From: Hymenobacter puniceus
GTDB taxonomy: Bacteria > Bacteroidota > Bacteroidia > Cytophagales > Hymenobacteraceae
Reading direction: 5' to 3'
Length of the DNA: 64,000 bases
Assembly: GCF_014333525.1 (NCBI RefSeq)
Contig: NZ_JACSCX010000008.1
Coordinates: 1 to 64,000, forward strand
This document shows, piece after piece, positions 8,754 to 16,448 of the stretch. Under the pieces are notes generated by a model. That model was not told the origin of the DNA. It did not search any database and saw nothing but the letters and a program-made list of their open reading frames with translations. Every line of letters begins with the position of its first letter. Within the stretch, counting starts at the first letter, position 1. The translations under genes were made by a program, and so were the position numbers.

Positions 8754-9503
8754 ATGGAAAAAATAGCTAAACCGACGACTGCCCGCCAGAAAATGCTCAA
8801 CCGCTTGCAAAAGCTGGAGCCAGGCTCCCTCGTGCGCTATGGGGACTTTGACAGCCTCGGCATCGCGGCGGGCACGGTCGCCGTGAACCTGAGCCGGCTA
8901 CGTCAGGCAGGTGTGGTGCAGCAGGTGACCAAGGGCACCTACCGCCTCCCCCTGCAAAGCCGCTTCGGCCCGGTACCGGTTTCCGAGCAGCAGGTACTGG
9001 AGGTACTTCTGCAGACTCCCGATAAGAAACTACGGGGCTATCCCACCGGCGTAGCGGCCTTCAATCGCCTGGGCCTGACGACGTAGATAGCCCAGGAAAT
9101 CCGAATTGCCACGCCCAGGCCGGGGCGCCCGAAGAAAGTCGGCAACGTGTGCGTGCGCTTCGTGCGCAGTCGGGGCAAGGTGAAGCCGGAGGAAGTAAAG
9201 CTGTGCCAGCTGCTCGACGCCTTGCGGCAGATTAAGCGCTTGCCCGACACTTCGCCGGGGAAGGCGTTGCTGCTCCTGCGCGAGCAAATTAACCAGCTGC
9301 CGCCGGCTGAGAAGACCATCCTGGTCCGCTTGGCGCAGGGCTATAACCCGGCGACGCGGGCCCTGCTGGGCGCGATACTGGAAGGGTTGGGGGAAACTAC
9401 GCTGATACCCAAGCTAAAATCCGGCTTGAATCTCTTAACGACTTATAAGCTTGGTCTATCCGAGCAGACTTTGCCGAACCGCGCGCTGTGGCAAATCCGA
9501 TGA
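8754..9503 (+). pseudogene. AbiEi-like antitoxin (DUF6088 type) broken by an in-frame amber codon
   Basis: Reading from ATG 8754 gives a winged-helix N-terminus (RQKMLNRLQKLEPGSLVRYGD, then VAVNLSRLRQAGVVQQVTKG). The frame stays open to 9503 except for a single TAG at 9084-9086. Family members usually read GLTTQ at this point, so the mutation is most simply CAG to TAG. The region after the stop (VRFVRSRGK, LLDALRQIKRLPDTS) is still well conserved in frame, which suggests recent decay. If translated, the first product is a 110-residue DNA-binding fragment. Amber readthrough cannot be excluded but is not suggested by context. Confidence 0.75.
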
Positions 9504-9596
9504 CCATCCGATACCCAGGAGCAGGAATTTCGCGACCTGCTTAACACCGCCGCGCTGGCGCTGGGTATGCGGGAGCGCTTTACCGAACGGCACTGA
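9500..9596 (+). pseudogene. Remnant of an AbiEii-type toxin N-terminus
   Basis: An ATG at 9500 overlaps the end of the broken abiEi frame, as in intact abiE operons, but its frame ends after 14 codons. The +1 frame reads EQEFRDLLNTAALALGMRER and then FTERH and a stop. AbiEii toxins begin with such a helix followed by an F.EKD.W motif, so this looks like the first 30 residues with one frameshift, and the rest has been lost. Without its nucleotidyltransferase core it cannot be active. Confidence 0.5.
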
Positions 9597-9634
9597 CCCA
9601 AGGTTGCTAGAGCCTAAAATCGATTTATGCTTAG

Positions 9635-9662
9635 CCTTAGCAGGTACTAGTACCTGCTAAGG
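9635..9662. promoter_or_regulatory. 28-bp perfect palindrome, upstream copy
   Basis: Perfect palindrome with core GGTACTAGTACC flanked by CCTTAGCA and its complement. A second palindrome with the same core lies at 9755-9782. The pair brackets the promoter of the abiEi-like gene at 9799 and probably forms a two-site operator. Confidence 0.7.
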
Positions 9663-9717
9663 TACGGAATAAATCTGGAGTCGTTGTCATAAAAACTTCC
9701 TTTTCATTCCGCCTGGA

Positions 9718-9749
9718 CTTGACTTTATAAGAAATAGGCTGTAACTTTG
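9718..9749 (+). promoter_or_regulatory. Bacteroidota-type promoter of the abiEi-like gene
   Basis: A -33 box CTTG (9718-9721) and a -7 box TAACTTTG (9742-9749) are separated by 20 bp, matching the TTTG/TAnnTTTG pattern of Bacteroidota primary sigma promoters. Transcription would start about where the second palindrome begins, so a bound repressor would block initiation. Confidence 0.65.
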
Positions 9750-9754
9750 CCTTG

Positions 9755-9782
9755 GTGCCTAAGGTACTAGTACCTTAGGCAC
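9755..9782. promoter_or_regulatory. 28-bp perfect palindrome at the abiEi start site (operator)
   Basis: Perfect palindrome with core GGTACTAGTACC flanked by GTGCCTAA and its complement, 16 bp before ATG 9799 and just after the -7 box. It shares its 12-bp core with the palindrome at 9635-9662. AbiEi-family proteins repress their own promoters, so autoregulation is the natural reading. Confidence 0.7.
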
Positions 9783-9798
9783 TCCGAACATTTTCCAA

Positions 9799-10683
9799 AT
9801 GGCCAATAAAACGCGCTTTCAAATTGCGAAGAAGGATATCATCGCCTTCTTCAGCGAGCGGGAACAGCGGGTATACCGGGAACGGGAATTAGAGCAGCTA
9901 CTGGCCCAACAACGGGAGGGCTGGCGCCTAGCCGTAGGCACTAGGGCACGGGATTTTCTCGACCTGATGCTGGATTCCACGCAATTGCGGCCAGTAATTA
10001 TCCAGGCAAATGGTCAGCCCAAAACCTATTACACCTGGGGCGAAGTAACTGCCTTTGAGCTGGGCAGTCACTTGGTGCCCCGCGCGTACCTCTCGCACTA
10101 TACCGCGCTCTATCTACACGGCCTGACCGAACAGATTCCCAAACAGATTTTTGTTAACCAGGAGCAGAGTGCCCGCCAGCCGGTTTCGCTACCCGACCTA
10201 ACCCAAGCCGAGTTGACGGAGGCCTACGCCCGCCCCGCGAAGCTTACGGCTCCCAGCGCATACCACGGCGACTATGCCTTTGTGCAGCTGCATGGCAAAC
10301 ACACGGGGCAACTTGGGGTGGTGAGGCAGGACCACTTCGCGGCCGGCCGGGTCGCCTTGACCGGGTTGGAGCGGACGCTGCTGGACGTGACGGTGCGGCC
10401 CGAATATGCCGGGGGCATCTACCAAGTGCAGGAAGCCTACCGACTGGCCGCGGGCCGCGTTTCCATTAACCGGCTGCTGGGACTGCTTACCAAGCTTAGT
10501 TACCGCTACCCATATCACCAGGCGGTGGGCCTCTACCTAGAACGGGCAGGAAACTACAAAGCTTCGCAAGTGCAGCTTGTACGTAAGTTTCAGCCGCCAA
10601 CCCTGGACTTCTATCTGGCACACGAACTGGTTAATCCGGCTTACGATGCCCAGTGGCAGGTGTATTATCCGGCGCATTTCTAA
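9799..10683 (+). CDS. AbiEi-family antitoxin / transcriptional regulator
   Basis: 294 residues. The N-terminal 100 residues include a winged-helix region; the middle contains AYLSHYTALYLHGLTEQIPK, the typical AbiEi segment, followed by ERTLLDVTVRPEYAGGI. AbiEi proteins are type IV antitoxins that repress their operon and counteract the AbiEii nucleotidyltransferase without direct binding. The promoter and two palindromic operators lie upstream. The toxin partner is not downstream on the same strand as usual but convergent, on the minus strand, with overlapping stop codons (10680-10683). Antitoxin activity is inferred from family. Confidence 0.8.
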   Translation: MANKTRFQIAKKDIIAFFSEREQRVYRERELEQLLAQQREGWRLAVGTRARDFLDLMLDSTQLRPVIIQANGQPKTYYTWGEVTAFELGSHLVPRAYLSHYTALYLHGLTEQIPKQIFVNQEQSARQPVSLPDLTQAELTEAYARPAKLTAPSAYHGDYAFVQLHGKHTGQLGVVRQDHFAAGRVALTGLERTLLDVTVRPEYAGGIYQVQEAYRLAAGRVSINRLLGLLTKLSYRYPYHQAVGLYLERAGNYKASQVQLVRKFQPPTLDFYLAHELVNPAYDAQWQVYYPAHF

Positions 10684-11573
10684 GCAGTCGCGGCCGGGCC
10701 GGCCGCCGACGGCTCCAGTAGTCGGCTGAAGTGCGTCACTACGTAGTCGAAGTACGCATCAAAGCCCAGCAGCTGAGTGCCGACCGTCACGTTTGCTTCC
10801 ACAGACTTGTAGTCCGCGCGGTGCAACTCGCGGTAATCGACAATGGTAGCCAGGTAGGCCTCCGGTACTCGTTTGGCTCCGAATACCTGCCGCAGTGCCT
10901 CCAGGGCGGCTTCACTGGTTGAGTCAATGGTAAACTCGTGGGCGAGCGTATAGATGTCGTAGAAATCCCGCGCCCGACCGACCGACTTATGCCCGCCCAC
11001 AATCTCGCCGTAAGCCGGTATCTGCTGGCAGACGGCGCGCAACTTCTCAAAGACGACGAGCTGGGGCGGGTACACGTAGTAGGTGTACCCGTTAAGGGTT
11101 TTCTCTACCTTCAGCTCGCAGTATTCATAGGGGCTGATGTCGACCGTGAACTTTCGGTTCTGTTGCTTGTCGAACGTGAGCGAGTTGCGTCGCAGCCCGG
11201 CCAGGTCGTCGGCGTGCTGGCGAACCTGTGCGGCCGGGGTCAGCTTGAACTCCAGCAGGTAACCGCCCCAGAATGATTTAAGGTGCTCGGCAAGCTTGCT
11301 GGGCCGCTGCTGCCAGCGCACGTCGAAAGCGTGCAGGCCCTCCTCGGCAAACACTGTTACCAGGGACCTTTCAATAGTGGCAAACGTGGCCTCCAGATCC
11401 TCGAAATCGTCGGCCATGGAAAAGTCGAGGTCGGCCGAGCCACGGTTACCCACCTCGTAGGCAATGCTGATGGCGTTGCCGCCTTTGAGCACGAGCTTTT
11501 CCATGAGCTCATCGTCGGCCACCAGGGCAATGATGACTAAACGCTTAATTTTATCGAGCAGCGATAATTCCAT
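10680..11573 (-). CDS. AbiEii-type nucleotidyltransferase toxin
   Basis: 297 residues. The nucleotidyltransferase signature is visible at residues 28-52: LVLKGGNAISIAYEVGN with GG at 31-32, then RGSADLDFSM with the metal-binding Asp48 and Asp50. These enzymes use NTPs to block growth, in some cases by adding nucleotides to tRNA, and AbiE systems can abort phage infection. A second conserved region, VGRARDFYDIYTLA, matches the C-terminal half of the family. It is encoded tail to tail with the AbiEi-like gene, so the two have separate promoters. That is unusual for this family. Confidence 0.8.
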   Translation of the reverse strand: MELSLLDKIKRLVIIALVADDELMEKLVLKGGNAISIAYEVGNRGSADLDFSMADDFEDLEATFATIERSLVTVFAEEGLHAFDVRWQQRPSKLAEHLKSFWGGYLLEFKLTPAAQVRQHADDLAGLRRNSLTFDKQQNRKFTVDISPYEYCELKVEKTLNGYTYYVYPPQLVVFEKLRAVCQQIPAYGEIVGGHKSVGRARDFYDIYTLAHEFTIDSTSEAALEALRQVFGAKRVPEAYLATIVDYRELHRADYKSVEANVTVGTQLLGFDAYFDYVVTHFSRLLEPSAAGPAATA

Positions 11574-11632
11574 GCCTTAAAAGTAGGCCTTGTACGGGTG
11601 GCTCCAAAAAGGCTGTGTGGCGCGGGGCTGAG

Positions 11633-11667
11633 TTTAGACATCATAATTGTTACTTATGACGTCTAAA
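11633..11667. repeat. Inverted repeat S1, 14-bp arms with 7-bp spacer
   Basis: Left arm 11633-11646 (TTTAGACATCATAA) and right arm 11654-11667 differ at one position; the spacer is TTGTTAC. The arms meet the spacer as ATAA/TTAT, an arrangement typical of tyrosine-recombinase crossover sites. It lies between the AbiEii start and the defence island. Confidence 0.6.
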
Positions 11668-11690
11668 GTATGAAGCTCAACAATGATAAG

Positions 11691-11723
11691 TAAGGTCCGA
11701 TAACTCTTACTTATCGGACCTTA
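11691..11723. repeat. Inverted repeat S2, 13-bp arms with 7-bp spacer
   Basis: Arms 11691-11703 (TAAGGTCCGATAA) and 11711-11723 are perfectly complementary around CTCTTAC. The sequence GATAAGTAAG at 11685-11694 can also pair with CTTACTTATC at 11706-11715, giving an alternative, mutually exclusive hairpin. The layout matches S1 and the repeat next to the integrase at 22766-22798. It could instead be a terminator of the leftward EVE-HNH gene. Confidence 0.65.
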
Positions 11724-11812
11724 TAGGTTAGCACTCGGACCCGAGTCAACCCCATCGGGGAATAAGAGATAGTAAGCAGCAGTATGATTTGTGTTCGTTA
11801 AGGGTTTATTTC

Positions 11813-12757
11813 TTAAAACTCAGCGTTAACTCTTCTTAGATGCTCCGGAGCAGCCTGCCAAATTTGTTTAAGCTTTTCAATGCTCAGTGCGGGCCGCTTG
11901 CTATGGATCATCCTATGGCAATTTGCACACAGAACGGCCACGTCTTCCACTGATGTCATTACTCCCTCTGTCCACAATTCTTCGGGCCGTTCCGATAAGG
12001 GGTTCTTGTGATGGCACTCGGCATAGCCGCTACCTAACTCCCCGTAATGGCGCCGAAAATCAAAGCTGCACACTTCACAGATGTAGTTACGCAGCCTCTT
12101 AGCCTCCGACGCAAGCCGCGGGTTTCTTGTGAAGAAATAGGATTCTCGCAACCGTCTTTTTCCTTCTTGAAATTCCTGATTATTGCGCTCAGAATCGATG
12201 GCGGTTTTAGCCTTGGCTTCAAGTCCTAAGGCATCCAGAAATACATCGTACAGCAATGCTGTACAGCGAGTCAGGTATTGTCCTTGGGTAATTCTAATAC
12301 CAGTCCTATAAGAGGCAAAAGGATAACGATCAGGGCGGATGGGTGTCATCTCGCTAAGAATGCGCGCCAAGTACTCTGGATGCTTGTTTAGGTTTTCGGG
12401 GGTTAACCGCTTTTCAAATGCTTGGTAATCCGTTAAATCTATGCGGTAGTACTCGGGAGCAACCCATCTGCCGGGGCTAGGGGGTGGGGTAGAGATAACG
12501 CGGCATGTGGCTTTAACACTCGAAAAACCACAGAGTTGGGTATGTGCAGCGCCCCCGTCCCAGTTGTGTTTGTAGAAGTGCAATACCAAATCACCCACCT
12601 GAGGTTGAAGCATTACCTGATACCGCTTTGCGCCGCTTTCGTCCACACGGGGGCTCCACAAACAAGTTCCAAATTCCCACCCCGGGCCACCGTGACCATG
12701 GTTTGAACTGGTTATTTCAACCCACGTATTTACGGAAGTTACAAAGTCTGGCAGCAT
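11813..12757 (-). CDS. EVE-HNH modification-dependent endonuclease (type IV restriction)
   Basis: 314 residues. The N-terminal 120 residues resemble an EVE/PUA-like modified-base reader (VEITSSNHGHGGPGWEFGTC, later QVGDLVLHFYKHNW). The C-terminal HNH domain has Cys227/Cys230 (ICEVC), the ECHHKNPLSE core with His249-His250, and the CANCHRMIH zinc site (Cys277, Cys280, His281, His285). EVE-HNH fusions such as VcaM4I cut DNA containing modified cytosines, so this is probably an anti-phage enzyme against modified DNA. It points leftward, opposite to the cassette at 12978, so it is its own transcription unit. The modified base recognised cannot be told from sequence. Confidence 0.75.
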   Translation of the reverse strand: MLPDFVTSVNTWVEITSSNHGHGGPGWEFGTCLWSPRVDESGAKRYQVMLQPQVGDLVLHFYKHNWDGGAAHTQLCGFSSVKATCRVISTPPPSPGRWVAPEYYRIDLTDYQAFEKRLTPENLNKHPEYLARILSEMTPIRPDRYPFASYRTGIRITQGQYLTRCTALLYDVFLDALGLEAKAKTAIDSERNNQEFQEGKRRLRESYFFTRNPRLASEAKRLRNYICEVCSFDFRRHYGELGSGYAECHHKNPLSERPEELWTEGVMTSVEDVAVLCANCHRMIHSKRPALSIEKLKQIWQAAPEHLRRVNAEF

Positions 12758-12977
12758 GCACTTTTTTGGACAAGTTACTGGCAGAACTTTATCGATTGAG
12801 CTTTTTCTTGTTCAAGAACACAGCCAATGGAATTGGATAGGTAGGCATACACTGAGCTATTGCTTGTAAAAACAGGTTAGCTTACGTCGTTGCTCGAACG
12901 ATACTCATCTATCTTGTCAAGATATTCTCCGATGCCTGCACTAGGAATCAGCTCAGCATCATCACATCCTGGCATTA

Positions 12978-14840
12978 ATGATTGTCTACCAAAAATCTAA
13001 AGCGGAATTCCGCAGCGACGTATTTAGCAACGATATAGAAACGGTGATCCAACAGGCCGTTCTCAAAAAGCTAGGACACAAGACGGGGCAGTCGGAGATC
13101 AATTCCTGGCGCAATTCCATGCAATACATGGATCGCGTGCTTAGCGATGTGCAGATCCCCGACGACAGTGGTGTCAGCATCGAATACCAACTGCCGTATT
13201 CCGGCATGCGCATAGATTTCGTGGTTACGGGCCAAGACGAAGCCGGCACCGATAAAGCCATCATTATCGAATTAAAGCAATGGTCAGAGGCGGAGGCCAC
13301 CGACAAGGACGGTATCGTTTCAACCTTTTTAGGCAAAGGCACTCGGGAAGTCAATCACCCTTCTTACCAAGCCTGGTCGTACGCCGCTTACCTCGAAGGA
13401 TTCAATGAAACTGTTTACAACGACGCGATTCAGTTGTTGCCCTGCGCGTATCTTCATAATCACCCCGATGACGGTGTCCTGACTACCGGCCATTACGTTG
13501 ATTATGTAGCTAAGGCCCCTTTGTTTCTAAAGAGTGACGCGGCAAAATTGCAGGACTTCATAAGGCTGCATGTAAAACAGGGGGACCGCAGTCGCATCAT
13601 GTACCGGATCGAGGGTGGCAGGATACGTCCTAGCAAGCAGCTCGCGGACTCACTGGCCTCGATCATGCAGGGGAACCAAGAGTTTATCTTACTTGATGAG
13701 CAAAAAGTGGTGTTCGAGACGGACCGGAAGCTGGCTGCGAAATCAGCGGATGAGCGCAAGCATGTGCTTATAGTACGGGGTGGGCCTGGAACCGGGAAAA
13801 CGGTGGTAGCTATCAACCTATTGGTGAACCTTACCAAACAGGGCCTCATTGCTAAATACGTGACCAGAGCTGCAGCCCCCCGTGACGTTTACAAAAGCAA
13901 GTTAATCGGCTCCATGAGAAAGTCACGCTTTGATTCGCTATTTGTAGGTTCCGGTACATTTACTGCCACCGCTGTCAACACGTTTGACACCCTGATTGTG
14001 GACGAAGCCCATAGACTGAACGAAAAGTCCGGCTTGTTCAGCAAGGGCGAAAACCAAGTCAAGGAAATCATCCAATCGGCTCGGTTTACCATATTTTTCC
14101 TCGACGAAGACCAGCGGGTAACAGTTAAGGACATTGGCAGCGAGCAAGAGATTCAAAAGTGGGCCCACGAGCTAGGTGCTCAAGTTCACAAACTGGAGTT
14201 GGTCTCTCAGTTCCGCTGCAATGGGTCCGATGCCTATATGGCCTGGCTGGATCACGTTCTAGAAGTACGCGAGACTTCCAACCCCACGCTGGATGGCACG
14301 GACTACGATTTCCATGTCGTTGAGACACCCGATGAATTGCAGCAGCTCATTTTAGAAAAGAACCAAGAGCGCAATCGCGCGCGCATGGTGGCGGGTTACT
14401 GCTGGGACTGGGAAAGCAAGCGGGACCTAAAGGCCTTTGACATTAATTTAAGTGCAGGCTTTCGCCACCAATGGAACCTGACAGACGATGGTTTTCTCTG
14501 GATTATGAAGGAGGATTCCGTGCAGGAAATTGGTTGTATTCATACCTGTCAGGGGCTGGAGGTGGATTATATAGGCGTGATCATCGGCCCAGACTTAGTG
14601 GTTCGCAATGGGAATGTGATCACCAATGCAAGCGCCCGAGCGTCGGCGGATAAAACTGTGCACGGGCGCAAGCAATTGATGAAAACCGCGGAAGGACGAG
14701 CCTTGCTTGATCAGGTAATTAAAAATACCTACCGTACGCTAATGACCCGGGCAATGAAGGGATGCTACGTGTATTGCACAGATAACGAAACCGCCGCCTA
14801 CCTGCGCCATCGGATCTCTCACCCATATTGGACTCTTTAA
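12978..14840 (+). CDS. PD-(D/E)XK nuclease fused to a DUF2075 (Schlafen-type) helicase
   Basis: 620 residues. The N-terminal 170 residues carry a likely PD-(D/E)XK core: RIDFVV with Asp80, then IIIELKQW with Glu98 and Lys100. The helicase half has Walker A GGPGTGKT (268-275), Walker B VDEAH (341-345), an SQFRC motif, and a C-terminal HTCQGLEVDYIGVIIGPDL followed by RTLMTRAMKGCYVY, all typical of DUF2075 superfamily I helicases. MazG and HNH genes follow after 10 bp and 6 bp, so the three form an operon. Such helicases occur in defence loci; a role in sensing or processing foreign nucleic acid is inferred. ATG 12978 is the only good start. Confidence 0.8.
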   Translation: MIVYQKSKAEFRSDVFSNDIETVIQQAVLKKLGHKTGQSEINSWRNSMQYMDRVLSDVQIPDDSGVSIEYQLPYSGMRIDFVVTGQDEAGTDKAIIIELKQWSEAEATDKDGIVSTFLGKGTREVNHPSYQAWSYAAYLEGFNETVYNDAIQLLPCAYLHNHPDDGVLTTGHYVDYVAKAPLFLKSDAAKLQDFIRLHVKQGDRSRIMYRIEGGRIRPSKQLADSLASIMQGNQEFILLDEQKVVFETDRKLAAKSADERKHVLIVRGGPGTGKTVVAINLLVNLTKQGLIAKYVTRAAAPRDVYKSKLIGSMRKSRFDSLFVGSGTFTATAVNTFDTLIVDEAHRLNEKSGLFSKGENQVKEIIQSARFTIFFLDEDQRVTVKDIGSEQEIQKWAHELGAQVHKLELVSQFRCNGSDAYMAWLDHVLEVRETSNPTLDGTDYDFHVVETPDELQQLILEKNQERNRARMVAGYCWDWESKRDLKAFDINLSAGFRHQWNLTDDGFLWIMKEDSVQEIGCIHTCQGLEVDYIGVIIGPDLVVRNGNVITNASARASADKTVHGRKQLMKTAEGRALLDQVIKNTYRTLMTRAMKGCYVYCTDNETAAYLRHRISHPYWTL

Positions 14841-14850
14841 GCATAAACCG

Positions 14851-15192
14851 ATGAACCACTCTATTCTGGAGCTGCTTCAGCAGCTGCGCCGGTTTCGGGA
14901 CGAACGTGATTGGGCACAATTTCACAACCCCAAGGATCTCGCGCTCGCTTTGAGCATCGAGGCCGCCGAGTTAAACGAGCAATTCCTGTGGAAAAAGCCA
15001 GACGAGGCTAATCAGGACAAGGTCCGGGAGGAGCTGGCGGACGTGCTGCTTTATGCTTTCCAAATAGCGGATAAATACAACTGGGACGTGCTTCAGCTCA
15101 TGCAGGAGAAAATGAACCGAAACGCAGAGAAATACCCGGTTGCAAAAGCCCGGGGCACAGCCAGAAAGCACGACGAGCTTGACGCAGATTGA
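14851..15192 (+). CDS. MazG-like nucleotide pyrophosphohydrolase
   Basis: 113 residues. The all-alpha NTP pyrophosphohydrolase signature is clear: LSIEAAELNEQFLW (EAAEL, metal site), then KVREELADVLLYAFQIAD (EELADVLLY, second metal site). These enzymes convert NTPs or dNTPs to monophosphates. Single-domain MazG proteins next to DUF2075 helicases recur in bacterial genomes. Here it may lower a nucleotide pool or remove a nucleotide signal during infection. It starts 10 bp after the helicase stop and ends 6 bp before the HNH gene. Confidence 0.85.
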   Translation: MNHSILELLQQLRRFRDERDWAQFHNPKDLALALSIEAAELNEQFLWKKPDEANQDKVREELADVLLYAFQIADKYNWDVLQLMQEKMNRNAEKYPVAKARGTARKHDELDAD

Positions 15193-15198
15193 TCATAA

Positions 15199-16377
15199 AT
15201 GCGCGCCGTTAGCATGAACGCATTACATGGAGAGCAGGTCATCGCCGCCATTCTCAAGCACGATACCAAGACCACCAGCTACAAAATAGCGCTCCTCCGT
15301 TCCATCAACGATGTGGTGCTGATGTACCCCGATATGGCGCGTGACGACTTGTCCGTGGCCATCCCGTTACGTCGGTTAGCGGAATTGTGGGTGGCCTATT
15401 ATTGGCCTTTTGCGGACGAACTCACTCCGATTTACCAAGGAGCACGCGCCATTGTTTCCGGCTGTTTGCGCAATGATATCGCGTTCCGTCCAGCTGTTAC
15501 TGCATTGAAGCTTGAGTGGAAACGCACGGTACAGTTAGGTGTTCAAGCAGGTGATGGCTTCTTCTTGCATGCCGAGATGCGTACTCCGCGTCGGAGAAAG
15601 TCCTACGGCCATGCGCTTCAATCCGCTTACGATAAAGCAGTGGCAGCAGCGGGCAAAGCCTTGCTCATGCCCATCAAGTTTGCCGGGCCGGGGCACTGGT
15701 CCATCTTCGCTCAACCTACCCGCTGCGATCAACTCGTGGACTCCACGCGCGCGTTACCAGGCACCCAACTGAATGAACTTTGTCTGGTTGTCTCAGGCGA
15801 ATTGTGGGCCGCGTTTCATCGACTTTCTCTTTACGTAGAGGCACTGTGCATCCACGAATGGTGCCTGTTTACTGAAGGGGTAACACAAGACCCAGCACGC
15901 AACGTCACCCGGGGCGAAGTTTACACGTTGCTTACCGCTCGTCCCGACAACCGTCGCCCTTTATCCTGGGAGCGTAACCAAATTGACATTTTGCTACACG
16001 AAAACATTCAGTTCACGTGCCCTTGGACGCAAAAGGTCATCTCGCACCCTCAGCATTATGATCTCGATCACTTATTGCCGCTTACGATTTACCCCATCAA
16101 CGAGCTCTGGAATTTATTGCCCGTCGATCGTCAATACAATCAGCATACTAAGCGCGACCGCATACCCGATGCGTCTAAACTAGCTGCGGCAGAGCCGTGG
16201 TTAACGAAAGCTTATGCTAACTACCGCAAGCTTGCAACGCTTAAAAGTGCGGTGCAGGAGGATGCAATGCTACGCTTTTTTGGCTTAGAGATGATAGACT
16301 TCGAAGCGCAATTAGCTAGGCGCGCAGTTCGCTTCATCGACGAAATCGCTACAGCTCGTTTTGCTCAGCGGTTTTAA
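15199..16377 (+). CDS. HNH endonuclease, third gene of the helicase-MazG cassette
   Basis: 392 residues. The N-terminal 270 residues are not recognised, with long helical and basic stretches. At about 274-325 there is an HNH fold of the CPWTQKVI - DLDHLLPLTIYPINELWNL - N..K.D.IP type, with a conserved Asp-His pair, the NELWNL asparagine and a closing NQHTKRDRIPD. Only one cysteine is near the site, so the usual zinc pair is absent, as in many HNH proteins of this subgroup. It is the probable DNA-cutting effector of the cassette. An alternative start is ATG 15214. The next gene, dtcC, is convergent. Confidence 0.75.
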   Translation: MRAVSMNALHGEQVIAAILKHDTKTTSYKIALLRSINDVVLMYPDMARDDLSVAIPLRRLAELWVAYYWPFADELTPIYQGARAIVSGCLRNDIAFRPAVTALKLEWKRTVQLGVQAGDGFFLHAEMRTPRRRKSYGHALQSAYDKAVAAAGKALLMPIKFAGPGHWSIFAQPTRCDQLVDSTRALPGTQLNELCLVVSGELWAAFHRLSLYVEALCIHEWCLFTEGVTQDPARNVTRGEVYTLLTARPDNRRPLSWERNQIDILLHENIQFTCPWTQKVISHPQHYDLDHLLPLTIYPINELWNLLPVDRQYNQHTKRDRIPDASKLAAAEPWLTKAYANYRKLATLKSAVQEDAMLRFFGLEMIDFEAQLARRAVRFIDEIATARFAQRF

Positions 16378-16448
16378 TACAGCAGTTGGTGCGGATTATT
16401 CCACGGCTGTGGCATCGGCAATGGTCATTCCGGGAGTAAACTGCAGGG

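Noticed and set aside
9084..9086. Amber codon as programmed recoding (readthrough or pyrrolysine).
   Set aside because: No stem-loop or recoding signal is evident, the partner toxin is also broken, and a CAG to TAG change explains it.
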